64,000 nt of DNA, from the NCBI GenBank assembly GCA_021781555.1, contig JAJXWQ010000002.1:1-64000 (forward strand). Direction: 5' to 3'. Source of the DNA: a bacterium (GTDB lineage Bacteria; Cyanobacteriota; Sericytochromatia; S15B-MN24; VGJW01). This document shows, one piece after another, positions 1-9,476 of this stretch (within the stretch, counting starts at the first letter, position 1; each line of letters begins with the position of its first letter). The notes beneath the pieces were generated by a model. That model saw nothing but the letters and a program-made list of their open reading frames with translations, ran no database searches and was not told where the DNA came from. The position numbers and the translations under genes were made by a program.

Positions 1-1
1 C

Positions 2-1054
2 GCCGCCCAGCAGGCCGCCACCCACACCTGGACCGCCCTGGCCGGACAGGTCCAGTACGGCAGCTGGATCGCAGGACCCACGCTCAACTCCAACGGTGGC
101 ATCGAGACCATTCCCTTCTGGAGCGGCAGCGAGCCCAACGACACGAGCAACCTGTACATCCTTGGCGGCGGCGGCAGCAACAACATTGCCGACCTGTCGC
201 TCAACTCCGACGGCGGCCCCGGCACGCTGACACAAAGCGTTGGCACGATGCCGATCACGACCAGCTCGCCGGATGGCCATGGCCACTATGACACCTGGCT
301 GGGCGATCGCTACTGGGTCTTCGACAACGACGGCTCGCCGCAGAAGTGCTACCTGCAATTCGATCCCCAGGGTAACTTCGTGACAGCCGTCAACGTCAGC
401 CCGTCTTTCGAATTGCTCAATGGCGTCCCCTTCTATCAGCACGACACCGCCATCTGCGGCGGACCCCACGGGATCTACATGTCGGGCTCCGACGACTCGG
501 GAAGCCCGACCTTCAACAACCTGATCTACTCGCTATTCGATCCCGGCAGCGACGCTATCGGCCCATGGCAATCCGTTCCCTTGCCCGGCGACGAGGGCAA
601 TTCCAATGCGATCTGCTACCAGGACGCCAGCTGCCTCGTCCTCCAGAACAACCTCTGGCGTTTCGGCGGTTACTATCCCAGCGCCTCCGCGTCCGAGATG
701 GTGGCCCCGCTCAACGCCGACGGCTCGCCGGTCTATTCCGGAGGAAGCAGCCCCTTCTACGTGGCCGGGCCCACCCCGATGGGGGGAGCCAACAGCTTCA
801 TGGGCCAGACGGTCCCGATCGGCCCCTACCTCTACAACTTCAATCCCTACTGGTGCTGCGGCGGCTCCACGGCCTACTACAGCCCCCTCATCTCGGGAAC
901 CTACGCGGCGGACTACGACACGACCTGGGCAAGCGGTGCCGAGAACCTCACCCTGCCGAACGTGCCGCAAGAAGAGGTTGTCGGAGGCTGGGTCTACGAG
1001 GTAGGCGGCTACAGCGGTTCCACCAACGTGATCTACTATGCCCCGATCCAGTGA
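2..1054 (+). CDS. Secreted propeller-like protein, N-terminus cut by window edge
   Basis: The frame is open from the first bases of the window, so the true start and any signal peptide lie outside; 350 residues are visible. The sequence is rich in Gly, Ser, Asn, Tyr and Trp and has repeated 'W..FDN/YLQFD' blades like a beta-propeller. It closely resembles the C-terminal third of the next gene: both share MPITT, a 'G(D)R.W.FDN.GS' block, 'YLQFD..GN(F/Y)V' and 'QHDT'. The two are therefore tandem paralogues. By analogy with its neighbour it is probably an exported surface or periplasmic protein. No enzymatic motif was recognised and no function is claimed. Confidence 0.75.
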   Translation, partial: AAQQAATHTWTALAGQVQYGSWIAGPTLNSNGGIETIPFWSGSEPNDTSNLYILGGGGSNNIADLSLNSDGGPGTLTQSVGTMPITTSSPDGHGHYDTWLGDRYWVFDNDGSPQKCYLQFDPQGNFVTAVNVSPSFELLNGVPFYQHDTAICGGPHGIYMSGSDDSGSPTFNNLIYSLFDPGSDAIGPWQSVPLPGDEGNSNAICYQDASCLVLQNNLWRFGGYYPSASASEMVAPLNADGSPVYSGGSSPFYVAGPTPMGGANSFMGQTVPIGPYLYNFNPYWCCGGSTAYYSPLISGTYAADYDTTWASGAENLTLPNVPQEEVVGGWVYEVGGYSGSTNVIYYAPIQ

Positions 1055-1118
1055 TCCATCGAGGTTGTATCTCCGCCCGCAGCGCGACTTCGACGATGGC
1101 GGAAGAAGGAGAGAGAAC

Positions 1119-3575
1119 GTGAAGCTCGGCTCGATGATCCTGGCCGCCATCCTCGCGATGGGGTTAGCGGGCTGCTCCGTCTTCCCGATCGGCAAGCTCG
1201 GCTCGGCTCGCCAGAGGGCCGAGAGCATGCTGTCCCGGAGCGGCTCGGACGCGCTCACGGGCCAGGTCGCGTGGCCCCAGCCGCACACCTCGAACCTCAA
1301 GGCCCAGGCCCTGGCCTCCAACGTCGTCAGCCAGGCCACGATCGCGCTGATCGACCACAACAGCGGCCAGACCGTGGCCACCACGGTCTCGGATAACACC
1401 GGCGCGTTCAACCTCTCCATTCCCGGGTTCACCCCGGCGACGAGTCCGGATTTCTACACCCTGGAGGCCGTCAAGGGCGCCAACAACCAGAGTCCGGGCA
1501 GCGACACGCTCCGCCTGCGCACGATCGCGCAGTGGACCGGCAGCGGCTGGGTGTCGTGCACGAATGCCGTCGCCGGCTCCGGGACCGTCGCCATCAGCAG
1601 CCTGACCACGGCCCTGGCCCTCGAGGTCGGGCTGACGCGCGCCAGCGTCTCGGACGTCCTCGGCGCCGTGGACATCACCACGACCCCGGCCAATCTGACC
1701 AAGTCCCCCATCAACGCCACCGTGTCGGACACCGAGATCATCGATCTCGAGGGGGCCGTCAACGGCTACATCCTCAACAACCTCGATCCCGTGGCCCAGA
1801 CCAGCCAGATCCTGCCCTCGGTCACCGCCCTCACCCCGGCGGCGGGGGTCGTGGGCGAGGTGGTGTCGATAACCGGGTCGGGCTTCGTCGCGGTTCCGGG
1901 CGACACCACCGTGCAGTTCAACGGGGTGACGGCCCCGATCGTGGCCGTCACCCCCACGACGATCTTCGCCACCGTTCCGGCCCAGGCGCTCGGCGGACCC
2001 GTGACGGTCAGCACGCCCATCGGCAGCGCCACCGGGCCGACCTTCACGATTCCCAACAGCTCCACCGTCGTCATCAACATGTTCGCCCCCAACCCCACCT
2101 CGGTGGGCTCGCTCCTGTCCATCGGCGGCCAGGGCTTCGTGACCCCGGCTGCCAACAACACCGTCACGTTCGCCTGCATCTCGGGTTCGGGTTGCTCGGG
2201 CGGCCGCGTCGACGGCACGGTGCAGAGCGGCGATGCCCACAGCCTGGGCGTCCTGATTCCCCAGAACGCCGTCAGCGGCGCCGTGCAGGTCACCAATGCC
2301 TATGGTGCGAGCTCGAACGTCTGGCTCACCATCTCGCTCACGGGCACCCCGGTCATCAACGACGCCTTCCCCAGCGAGGGCGTGGACAACCAGGACATGT
2401 ACCTCGAAGGTACCCTCTTCGGTCGGACCGAGGGTACCGTGACCTTCACCGACGCCTCGGGCAAGACCTACGGAGCCGTCATCCGCCAGTGGCGAGACAA
2501 CCAGGTCCGGGTGAACGTCCCCTGGCAGGTCGCTCCGGGCACGGCGACCCTAACGCTCACGAACAGCTCCAACCTGAGCGCGACCACCACCTGGACGGTC
2601 CTCATCGGGAACCTCAACTGGGGCGCGGCCACGCTGGTCACAAACCTGCCGAACCAGGCTGGTACCGACTTGCTTCCCGCCTTCAGCGGCCACAACCTCT
2701 ACCTGGTCGGCGGCGGCAATTCGAGCGAGATCTCTCAGATGTCGCTCGCCGCCAACGGGGGACCTGGGGCGGTGCAGGCCAACATCGGTTCCATGCCCAT
2801 CACGACCGGAGGCCCCGACGCCCACGGCAACTTCAACACCTGGCAGGGCGACCGGTTCTGGGCCTTCGACAACAACGGTTCTTCCTACAAGGCCTACCTG
2901 CAGTTCGATCAGAATGGCAACTACGTCAGCTCGAACATCATCGGGCCGGCCTTCGCCATCCTCAACGGTGTGTCGTTCTTCCAGCACGACACCGGGATCA
3001 CCTGCGGCCCGCGGGGTTGCTACATGGCGGGAGCCGACGAGTCGACATCCGCTGCGGCTCTCAACGAGATCTACGAGATCTTCAACCCCGAGGTCGACAG
3101 CATCGGCCCGTGGCAATCGATCCCCTTCGGGGGCGGGAACGCCTTCCAGGACGACAGCCAGATCGTCCTCGGGAACAACCTGTGGATGTTCGGCGGCTGC
3201 TGCGGCACCAGCTGGGGGCCCGTACAGGCATCCAGTCCGCTCATGCCAGATGGCACACCGACCGGCCTGGTGCGGTGGGGAAGCGACCCCAGCGGGGGGA
3301 ACAACGACGCCTGGGTCGAGGTCGTGGGCAACACCCTGTATTACGTGCCCTGGAACACCACCACGGTCTACTCGGATCCCCTCTTGTCCGGATCGTATCC
3401 CCAGGACTACACCGCAACCTGGCCAACCACTACCTCGATCAGCCCGACCGGCATCTTGCCGCCGCAGTGCTCGGAGGACCACGTGGTCATCGGGGCCTAC
3501 CTGTACCTGACGGGTAGCTGCTGCGGCTGCTCGGCTGATGCCGGCGGCGTCTGGGCGATCCCGATGTCCTCATGA
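1119..3575 (+). CDS. Lipoprotein with three IPT/TIG-like domains and a propeller-like C-terminus
   Basis: 818 residues. I chose GTG at 1119 because AAGGAG lies seven bases upstream and the signal peptide then starts directly; an upstream in-frame ATG at 1038 would add an unlikely leader. The lipobox LAGC puts the lipidated Cys at about residue 19. After a Thr/Ser-rich region come three Ig-like IPT/TIG-type repeats at roughly 233-310, 319-405 and 411-490, each with the 'P..G..G..V.I.G.GF' pattern. The part from about 490 to 818 is paralogous to the gene upstream. TIG domains usually serve in surface adhesion or carbohydrate binding; the ligand is not predictable here. It lies 64 bases after its paralogue. 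Confidence 0.8.
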   Translation: MKLGSMILAAILAMGLAGCSVFPIGKLGSARQRAESMLSRSGSDALTGQVAWPQPHTSNLKAQALASNVVSQATIALIDHNSGQTVATTVSDNTGAFNLSIPGFTPATSPDFYTLEAVKGANNQSPGSDTLRLRTIAQWTGSGWVSCTNAVAGSGTVAISSLTTALALEVGLTRASVSDVLGAVDITTTPANLTKSPINATVSDTEIIDLEGAVNGYILNNLDPVAQTSQILPSVTALTPAAGVVGEVVSITGSGFVAVPGDTTVQFNGVTAPIVAVTPTTIFATVPAQALGGPVTVSTPIGSATGPTFTIPNSSTVVINMFAPNPTSVGSLLSIGGQGFVTPAANNTVTFACISGSGCSGGRVDGTVQSGDAHSLGVLIPQNAVSGAVQVTNAYGASSNVWLTISLTGTPVINDAFPSEGVDNQDMYLEGTLFGRTEGTVTFTDASGKTYGAVIRQWRDNQVRVNVPWQVAPGTATLTLTNSSNLSATTTWTVLIGNLNWGAATLVTNLPNQAGTDLLPAFSGHNLYLVGGGNSSEISQMSLAANGGPGAVQANIGSMPITTGGPDAHGNFNTWQGDRFWAFDNNGSSYKAYLQFDQNGNYVSSNIIGPAFAILNGVSFFQHDTGITCGPRGCYMAGADESTSAAALNEIYEIFNPEVDSIGPWQSIPFGGGNAFQDDSQIVLGNNLWMFGGCCGTSWGPVQASSPLMPDGTPTGLVRWGSDPSGGNNDAWVEVVGNTLYYVPWNTTTVYSDPLLSGSYPQDYTATWPTTTSISPTGILPPQCSEDHVVIGAYLYLTGSCCGCSADAGGVWAIPMSS

Positions 3576-3632
3576 TCGCTGGCATCCTGGAGTCTTTCGC
3601 GAGATCTGGCCCGAGCGCGGCCGGCGACGATG

Positions 3633-3661
3633 TTGCCGGAGCGGCCTTGCAGGGGTAAAAT
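3633..3661 (+). promoter_or_regulatory. Candidate promoter, probably leaderless start at 3668
   Basis: TTGCCG (3633-3638), a 17-base spacer and TAAAAT (3656-3661) fit a housekeeping sigma promoter. Only six bases separate the -10 from the ATG at 3668, so transcription would begin at or next to the start codon. No Shine-Dalgarno is present in that gap. Confidence 0.55.
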
Positions 3662-3667
3662 ACCTAC

Positions 3668-4354
3668 ATGCGCAAGATGGCGCCCGGGGTGGTGGCGGTC
3701 GTCCTGTGCGCGGCGGTCGCCGCGTGCAAGGGGCCGGTGGACATCTTCGGGCTGAAGTTCGGCCAGACCCCCAAGCCCGGGGCCACTCCGGTTCCCGGTC
3801 CCGCGGCGACGACCGGAAGTTCGCCCATGCCGACGGGGATACCGAGCACGGGTTCCTCGTCCGCGCCGACCGGCAATCCCTCGGTGAGTCCCTCGGCGAG
3901 TCCTTCGCCCAGCCCCACTCCCACGGCGAGCCCGACTCCGTACCTCGGACCCGAGGCGCTCGGATTCCTGTCCATCGTGGCCGCGAGCACGTCGGCCAGC
4001 GAATTCGTCTGCCCGGGTAGCCAGGGCGGGCCGGTCTGGCCCTCGGGGGCAAGCGCCAGTATCGGCCTGGCACCTCCCACGGGTGTCACTCCCAACTTGC
4101 CCTCGACGGTCCAGCTGGGGGCGGTCGTGATGCTCCAGGACGGAGACTGCACCGGTGCGGTCTCGTGGTCGAGTTCCAACATCGACGTGGCCGATGTCGA
4201 CAGCTCGGGGCTCGTCCACGCCACGGCCATCACGGGGACCACCAGCATCACGGCCACGGCGCTGGTGCCCACTTTGAGCGGCGGCGCGCCCTTGACGTTG
4301 CAATCCACGATCTCGGTTACCAACTCCGGCGGCGCGCTGGTCACGATCCAGTAG
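3668..4354 (+). CDS. Small lipoprotein with Pro/Ser/Thr linker and Big2-like domain
   Basis: 228 residues. The N-terminus is a lipoprotein signal with VAAC as the lipobox (Cys about residue 20). Residues about 35-85 form a low-complexity Pro/Ser/Thr/Gly linker with repeated SPS and TPT units, typical of a tether from the outer membrane. The C-terminal part holds 'WSSSN..VADVDSSGLV.A...G' and resembles a bacterial Ig-like Big2 fold. No enzyme motif is seen. It sits between the TIG lipoprotein and the MauG-like protein on the same strand, so a shared surface role is likely but inferred. The ATG lies six bases after a -10-like hexamer. Confidence 0.75.
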   Translation: MRKMAPGVVAVVLCAAVAACKGPVDIFGLKFGQTPKPGATPVPGPAATTGSSPMPTGIPSTGSSSAPTGNPSVSPSASPSPSPTPTASPTPYLGPEALGFLSIVAASTSASEFVCPGSQGGPVWPSGASASIGLAPPTGVTPNLPSTVQLGAVVMLQDGDCTGAVSWSSSNIDVADVDSSGLVHATAITGTTSITATALVPTLSGGAPLTLQSTISVTNSGGALVTIQ

Positions 4355-4366
4355 GTGGGAGCGGAT

Positions 4367-6397
4367 ATGAACCGCAGGGCTTACCTGACCCTACTCGCCT
4401 CGGGCGCGCTGCTGGCGCTCCCTGCTTGCCACGTCGCTCCGCAGCTCGGCCACGTGGCCGGGACGGCGAGCGCACCCGGGGCGCAGGCGGCTCCGCGGGC
4501 GTTCGCCGGAGGCGTGGAGTTTGCCGTGCGCTGGCCGGCACGGGGCGTGCAAACGATCCCCTCGACCACGGACCACATCACGGTCTCGGCCTTCCAGCTC
4601 GGCCAGAACTCGCCCTGCGCCACGACGACGCTCTACAACCCCTTTGCCAGTTCGACCTCGACGGCCACGGCCAGCTTGTCACCCATCGCGCCCGGAATCG
4701 TGGTCCTGACGGCCACGGCCTACGACGTGAACAACACCTCGCTGGCGGTGGGCAGCACGGACGTCGATATCCCCACCAACGGTCTCGTGCCGGCCACCCT
4801 GGTCCTGGCGTCCGCCACCAGCGCGCCGCAGATCCTCGGCATCGGGCCGACGAGCGGCATGCCCGGAGCCGAGATCGTGATCTACGGCAACAACTTCGGC
4901 CAGTCCAGCAACGCCCCCTTCTCGGTCGAGTTCGGCAATACCCCGGTCGCCAACCCCGTGCGCCCGACCGACAACGTCATCGACTTCGCGCTCCCTGGCG
5001 GCGTGGCCCCGGCCGCGGTCTCGATCACGGTGGGCGGCGTCACGGCGACGAGCTCGGTCATCGTCTCTCCGATCGCCTCGGTGAGCGTGAACACGACCAG
5101 TGCGACGACCTTTGCCCCCGGGGGAATGGTCTCCTTTACGGTGTCGGCGCAGGATATCAACGGCAAGTCCATCGCGAAGCCCAACGTGCCCTTCACCCTC
5201 GTGAACGCGGCCAGCGGCTTCGGCACGATCGGCGCCAGCGGCTCCTTCTTGAGTTCCTACACGTACGGAACGGGGGACGAGGTCGTTGGCACGGGCTCGA
5301 TCGCGGCCACCGTCTCCCTCACGACGCACTGGGTCAACCAGAACGACGCCCTCGCCGCCGGGCTCATGGCGCTTCCCGCGACGGATTCGTACGCGGGCTA
5401 CTACCCCGCGAGCGATCCCTATTACGGGCCCAAGGTGCAGCTCGGCGAGACCCTGTTTGCCGACACCGGATTCGCCGGCGGCCCCACCAAGCTCTCGTGC
5501 GCCTCGTGCCACGAGGCGGCCTTCGGGATGGAGGCCGGAAGGCCCACGGCGACCCTCAACACCGGCGCTGCCGGCAACCGCAAGCCCCGCACCCTGCTCG
5601 ACGTTGGGTTCGAGGGCGCCGGTGCCACGGGCGTGACCTTCCCCTCGAGCGTCTTCCTCGACTGGGACGGTCGGGCGGACAACCTCGAGGATCAAGCCCA
5701 GCAGGAGCTCAACGACCCCAGCGGCATCGACCAGGCCACGGCCAGCACCCTGGCGTATCTGGCCGGCAGTTCCGCCTACCAGACGGCGTTCACATCCGCA
5801 TTCGGCCCCGGTACGCCTGATGACGACTGCACCGGAAGCAACAACGACTGCATCTCGATCAAGAACGCCGTCGAGGCGCTCGCCACCTACGAGCGCAGCC
5901 TCGTGACCCCGCAGGCCTCCTTCGATCAGTGGATCTCGGCGCCGGTGGGAACCAACCCGAACAACGCCCTCAGCACCTCGGCCCAGATAGGCGTCGGTCT
6001 GTTCATCGGTTACGGTCACTGCGCCGCCTGCCACGACGGTCCGGACTTTACCGATGACCACTTCCACAACATCGGTGCCGCGAGCCCCGTCAACGTGACC
6101 GACACCGGCCGCGCCGCGATCTCGGGCAATTCCGCCGATATGAACGCCTTCTTGACCTCGAGCCTGCGCAACATCGCGCTGCGCGCCCCTTACTACCACG
6201 CGGGCCTCAACATCACGGGCGTCGCGGTGCCGGATCTGACGGCCGCCATCAACTACTACGAGGACGTGGCCTCGCACCCGGGCCTCGACCCCGAACTTCC
6301 GGTGGGCTTCGACGTGAGCGAGAATCCCACCGAGCAAGCCGCCCTCGTGGCCTTCCTGCAAAGCCTGACCGGAGCCACGCCGTCGGTGCTGCCGTAG
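4367..6397 (+). CDS. TIG-domain di-haem cytochrome c peroxidase / MauG-family lipoprotein
   Basis: 676 residues from the ATG at 4367, preferred over an in-frame GTG at 4355 because GGGAG lies just upstream and the signal peptide begins there; LPAC is a plausible lipobox. An IPT/TIG-type domain lies at about 155-235. The C-terminal half has two c-type haem motifs, CASCH (about 378-382) and CAACH (about 552-556), and 'LRNIALRAPYYH' typical of the bacterial di-haem peroxidase/MauG superfamily. Family members reduce hydrogen peroxide in the periplasm or use it to oxidise a partner protein. The N-terminal Ig-like extension is not part of the classic enzyme of about 350 residues and suggests surface tethering. 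The substrate is unknown. Confidence 0.85.
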   Translation: MNRRAYLTLLASGALLALPACHVAPQLGHVAGTASAPGAQAAPRAFAGGVEFAVRWPARGVQTIPSTTDHITVSAFQLGQNSPCATTTLYNPFASSTSTATASLSPIAPGIVVLTATAYDVNNTSLAVGSTDVDIPTNGLVPATLVLASATSAPQILGIGPTSGMPGAEIVIYGNNFGQSSNAPFSVEFGNTPVANPVRPTDNVIDFALPGGVAPAAVSITVGGVTATSSVIVSPIASVSVNTTSATTFAPGGMVSFTVSAQDINGKSIAKPNVPFTLVNAASGFGTIGASGSFLSSYTYGTGDEVVGTGSIAATVSLTTHWVNQNDALAAGLMALPATDSYAGYYPASDPYYGPKVQLGETLFADTGFAGGPTKLSCASCHEAAFGMEAGRPTATLNTGAAGNRKPRTLLDVGFEGAGATGVTFPSSVFLDWDGRADNLEDQAQQELNDPSGIDQATASTLAYLAGSSAYQTAFTSAFGPGTPDDDCTGSNNDCISIKNAVEALATYERSLVTPQASFDQWISAPVGTNPNNALSTSAQIGVGLFIGYGHCAACHDGPDFTDDHFHNIGAASPVNVTDTGRAAISGNSADMNAFLTSSLRNIALRAPYYHAGLNITGVAVPDLTAAINYYEDVASHPGLDPELPVGFDVSENPTEQAALVAFLQSLTGATPSVLP

Positions 6398-6435
6398 GGG
6401 CGCAGAGACCCACGCGCGGCGCTCCCGGTTCGAAG

Positions 6436-6452
6436 GGACCGGGCTCCGGTCC
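6436..6452. terminator. Hairpin between convergent genes
   Basis: GGACCGG (6436-6442) and CCGGTCC (6446-6452) form a perfect 7-bp stem with a 3-base loop between the ends of the converging MauG-like gene and the ABC export operon. There is no T-tract, so terminator function is inferred from position. Confidence 0.4.
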
Positions 6453-6475
6453 AGCAGCCAAAGGAGCGGCTTCGC

Positions 6476-7597
6476 CTACCCGCTGCGCTTTTGCACCAGC
6501 AGCGTGCCCGCCGTGAGCAGGACCACGCCGAAGCCCAGCAGGATGACGGCCTCGGGCCACAGGACCGCCAACCCGCTGCCCTTGATGAGGATCTCGCGCG
6601 AGGCCGCGATGTAGTACCGCATCGGATCGGCGCGGGAGATCCACTCGATGATGCGCGGAGCGTTGTCGATCGGGGCGAAGAATCCCGAGAGCATCATGAC
6701 CACGACCAGGAAGAACCAGGCCAGGAACATCGCCTGCTGCTGGGTCTGCGAGGCCGCGGACATCACCAGGCCCAGGCCCAGCGACGACAGCTGGAAGATC
6801 AGCGTGAAGAAGAAGAAGAGCCACAAGCTGCCCCGGATCGGGATCTGGAAGACGAGCACCGCCATCGTGAGGGCGAGCGTCTGGGCGACCAGGGCCAGGA
6901 TGGCGAACGGGATGAGCTTGCCGAGGATGAAGGCGCTGCGTGGCAGCGGCGTGACCATGAGCTGGTCGTAGGTGCCGCGCTCACGCTCGCGCACGATGGA
7001 CATCGCGGCCATGGCGACGGTCAGGAACATCACGGCCAAAGTGACCATCCCGGGGATGTAGTAGTAGCGCGAGTGCAGGTTCGGATTGAAGGCCGCCCGG
7101 GGGGCGACGGTCACCCGGTGCAGGCCGCCGGGGTGGCCGTAGGGCGCGACGGCCGCCGCCAGGATCGCGCTGGCGTACCCGGCTGCGATCTCGGCCTCGT
7201 TGCCGTTGACGCCGTCGAGCACGAGCTGCACCCGGGGAGTCCGGTGCCGGCGCAGGTCGCGTTCGAAGTGGTCGGGAAGGACGACGGCCAGCGCGACGCG
7301 GCCGGAATCGAACTCCGATCGCAGGCGATCGAGGCTGTAGGCCGTCCCCTGGATATCGAACAGGGGCCCGTTGCGGAACTCCGCGAGCACGTTCCGGCTG
7401 ACCGCGCTTTGATCCAGATCGACGAGCAGGGTCGGCACGTGACGCACCTGCATGGTCATGGCAAACCCCATCATCAGGACCTGGACGACGGGCATGACGA
7501 GCATGAAGCGCAGGTTCGTCGGATTGCGGCGAAGCTGGCGGAACTCCTTGCGGATCATGGCCACCAAGGCCAGCAGGCCCTTCCTCGGCGCGGTCAA
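6476..7597 (-). CDS. ABC-2 type transporter permease, YbhS/YbhR-like (second permease)
   Basis: 373 residues if started at TTG 7597, which overlaps the upstream stop codon and has GGGAG eight bases before it; ATG 7558 is the alternative (MIRKEF...). The layout is that of the YbhR/YbhS family: an N-terminal membrane helix after 'RKEFRQLRRNP', a soluble extracytoplasmic domain of about 150 residues ('TLLVDLDQSAVSR'), then five to six C-terminal helices including 'RERERGTYDQLMVTPL'. It forms the membrane channel with the neighbouring permease and is powered by the two ATPases upstream. It is the last gene of a five-gene operon. Substrate unknown; E. coli relatives export cationic drugs. Confidence 0.88.
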   Translation of the reverse strand: MTAPRKGLLALVAMIRKEFRQLRRNPTNLRFMLVMPVVQVLMMGFAMTMQVRHVPTLLVDLDQSAVSRNVLAEFRNGPLFDIQGTAYSLDRLRSEFDSGRVALAVVLPDHFERDLRRHRTPRVQLVLDGVNGNEAEIAAGYASAILAAAVAPYGHPGGLHRVTVAPRAAFNPNLHSRYYYIPGMVTLAVMFLTVAMAAMSIVRERERGTYDQLMVTPLPRSAFILGKLIPFAILALVAQTLALTMAVLVFQIPIRGSLWLFFFFTLIFQLSSLGLGLVMSAASQTQQQAMFLAWFFLVVVMMLSGFFAPIDNAPRIIEWISRADPMRYYIAASREILIKGSGLAVLWPEAVILLGFGVVLLTAGTLLVQKRSG

Positions 7598-8694
7598 CCC
7601 AGTCGCTCCCGGAAGCTCTTGATGCTGATCACCAGCATGACCGCGCTGAAGGCGCACAGGAAGACCGTCTGGGGGATCAGATCCGAGATTCCGACCCCCT
7701 TGATGACGACACCGCGGATGATGTCGAGAAAGTACCGGCCCGGAACGATGAGCGAGGCGAGCTGGAGCGGCCGCGGCATGCTCGCGATCGGGAAGATGAG
7801 GTTCGAGAGGATCAAGTTGGGCAGCATCGTGCCGCCCAGCGACACGAGCACCGCCGCCGTCTGCGTGGCGACGCCGCTCGAGATCAGCAGGCCCAGGGCC
7901 AGGTAGGCCAGCACGAAGGGCAGCATGAGCACCAAAAGCAGCGGCAGACTGCCGCGGATGGGCAACTGGTACAGGGTGACGGCGGCGGCCAGGATCAAGA
8001 GGCCGTCCGCGAGCGCCAGCACGAAGTAGGGCCCCACCTTGCCGAGGATGATCTCGAGCGGCGAGAGCGGTGATACCAGGATCTGTTCGAGGGTACCGCT
8101 CTCTTTCTCCCGGACCAGCGCCAGGCTGGTGAGCAGCGTGCTGACCAGGGTCAAGATGAGCCCGGCCAGGCCCGGGACGATGAAGAACAGGGTATTGCCC
8201 TCGGGATTGTAGAGCAGGCGCGTGGTGAGCGCGATGGGGGGCCCGGATCCGGGCGCGCCGCGCAGCGAGAACCGCTCCGCGACGGCGTTGACGAAGCCGG
8301 TCACCAGGGTCGCGGTGTTGGCATCCGAGCCGTCCACCAGGACCTGCACCGGGACCGCGGGCCGGCTCACCAGATCCCGCTCGAAATGCTGCGGGATGAC
8401 GACGATGCCATCGATCGCCCCCCCCCGGAAGAGGCGGTCGAGATGCACGGTCGTTCTCGGGGCCTCGGTCATCCGGAAGAAGCTGCTCGACAGTTCGCGA
8501 ATGAAGGCCCGGCTGGCCGGACTGTGGTCGAGGTCGACGACGGCGATCGGCGTCGAGTGCACGTCGAGCGAGACCGCATTGGCCATCAACAGCAGCTGCG
8601 CCAAAGGCATCGCGAGGACGACCAGGAGGGTCCTGGGATCGCGGAGGATGTGGGCGAACTCCTTGCGCAGCACGGCCCACAGACGCTGGATCAT
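7594..8694 (-). CDS. ABC-2 type transporter permease, YbhR/YbhS-like (first permease)
   Basis: 366 residues. It begins MIQRLWAVLRKEFAHILRDP, the standard opening of this permease family, followed by one helix, a soluble domain with 'VVDLDHSPASRAF', and a C-terminal membrane block containing 'REKESGTLEQILVSPL'. It is paralogous to the permease that follows and overlaps its TTG start by four bases; it also overlaps the end of the ATPase gene upstream by four bases. Two different permeases, two ATPase units and an HlyD adaptor match the composition of YbhGFSR-like exporters. Confidence in the family is high; the exported substrate cannot be read from sequence. Confidence 0.88.
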   Translation of the reverse strand: MIQRLWAVLRKEFAHILRDPRTLLVVLAMPLAQLLLMANAVSLDVHSTPIAVVDLDHSPASRAFIRELSSSFFRMTEAPRTTVHLDRLFRGGAIDGIVVIPQHFERDLVSRPAVPVQVLVDGSDANTATLVTGFVNAVAERFSLRGAPGSGPPIALTTRLLYNPEGNTLFFIVPGLAGLILTLVSTLLTSLALVREKESGTLEQILVSPLSPLEIILGKVGPYFVLALADGLLILAAAVTLYQLPIRGSLPLLLVLMLPFVLAYLALGLLISSGVATQTAAVLVSLGGTMLPNLILSNLIFPIASMPRPLQLASLIVPGRYFLDIIRGVVIKGVGISDLIPQTVFLCAFSAVMLVISIKSFRERLG

Positions 8695-9476
8695 CGGCTC
8701 GTGCCTCCCTGCGGACCTGCGCCTGGCCGCTCGTCCCGGCGCACGAGGGCCAGGAAGAGCTCCTGGATGGTCTCGAGCCCGGCCTGGGCCTTGAGGTCGG
8801 CGGGGCTGCCCAGCGCGATGATGCGGCCCGCGTTCATCACGCTGATGCGGTGGCAGTATTCGGCCTCGTCCATGTAGTGCGTGGTGACGAAGACCGTCTT
8901 GCCCGATCGCGCCAGTTCATCGATGAGGCCCCAGAACGCCCGCCGCGAGACCGGATCGACCCCTCCGGTGGGCTCGTCGAGAAAGACGATCGCCGGATCG
9001 TGCACGGTGGCCGCCGCCAGGGCGACCCGCTGCTTCCAGCCCATGGGGATCGATGCGGTCAGCTTGTCCAGGTGCTCGGCGAGCTGCAGCCGGGGCACCA
9101 GCTCGTCGAGCCGGCGCGCCAGCCGCCGCGATCCGATGCCGTAGAGGCCGGCATAGAACTCGAGATTCTCCCGCACCGACAGGTCGTCGTAGAGCGAAAA
9201 TCGCTGTGACATGTAGCCGATCGAGCGCTTGATATCCTCGGACCGGGTGAGGACGTCGAAGCCCGCCACGGTCCCGGTCCCGCTCGTGGGCAGGAGCAAG
9301 CCGCACAGGATCTTGATGGTCGTGGTCTTGCCGGCGCCGTTGGCGCCGAGAAATCCGAAGATCTCGCCCTCGTGGACATCCAGATCGAGGGCGTCGACCG
9401 CCGTGAACGCGCCGAACTTGCGCGTGAGGGCGCGGGTCCGAACGACGACGGGGCGCTCGGTCTCAGGCTCGAGCAC
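8691..9476 (-). CDS. ABC transporter ATPase, equivalent to one half of YbhF
   Basis: 261 residues from GTG 9476, chosen because GGGGGAGG lies about six bases upstream and homology starts there. Walker A is GANGAGKTTTIK and Walker B is VFLDEPTGGVDP. The signature loop reads SIPMGWKQR in place of LSGGQ; the same deviation is known from one half of YbhF, where LPLGFKQR-type loops occur. It overlaps the preceding ATPase gene by 14 bases, so the two are probably translated together and form an asymmetric pair. Acts in the cytoplasm to drive the two ABC-2 permeases encoded next. Confidence 0.87.
   Translation of the reverse strand: MLEPETERPVVVRTRALTRKFGAFTAVDALDLDVHEGEIFGFLGANGAGKTTTIKILCGLLLPTSGTGTVAGFDVLTRSEDIKRSIGYMSQRFSLYDDLSVRENLEFYAGLYGIGSRRLARRLDELVPRLQLAEHLDKLTASIPMGWKQRVALAAATVHDPAIVFLDEPTGGVDPVSRRAFWGLIDELARSGKTVFVTTHYMDEAEYCHRISVMNAGRIIALGSPADLKAQAGLETIQELFLALVRRDERPGAGPQGGTSR

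Noticed and set aside
4679-6361. Long antisense frame opposite the TIG-MauG gene
   Set aside because: Mirror frame of a high-GC coding region; no domain, while the plus frame has two CxxCH haem sites.
6476-8680. A single large permease gene of 734 codons covering both ABC-2 permeases
   Set aside because: The upstream half is out of frame with the real first permease, which ends at 7594; two separate overlapping genes explain the homology.
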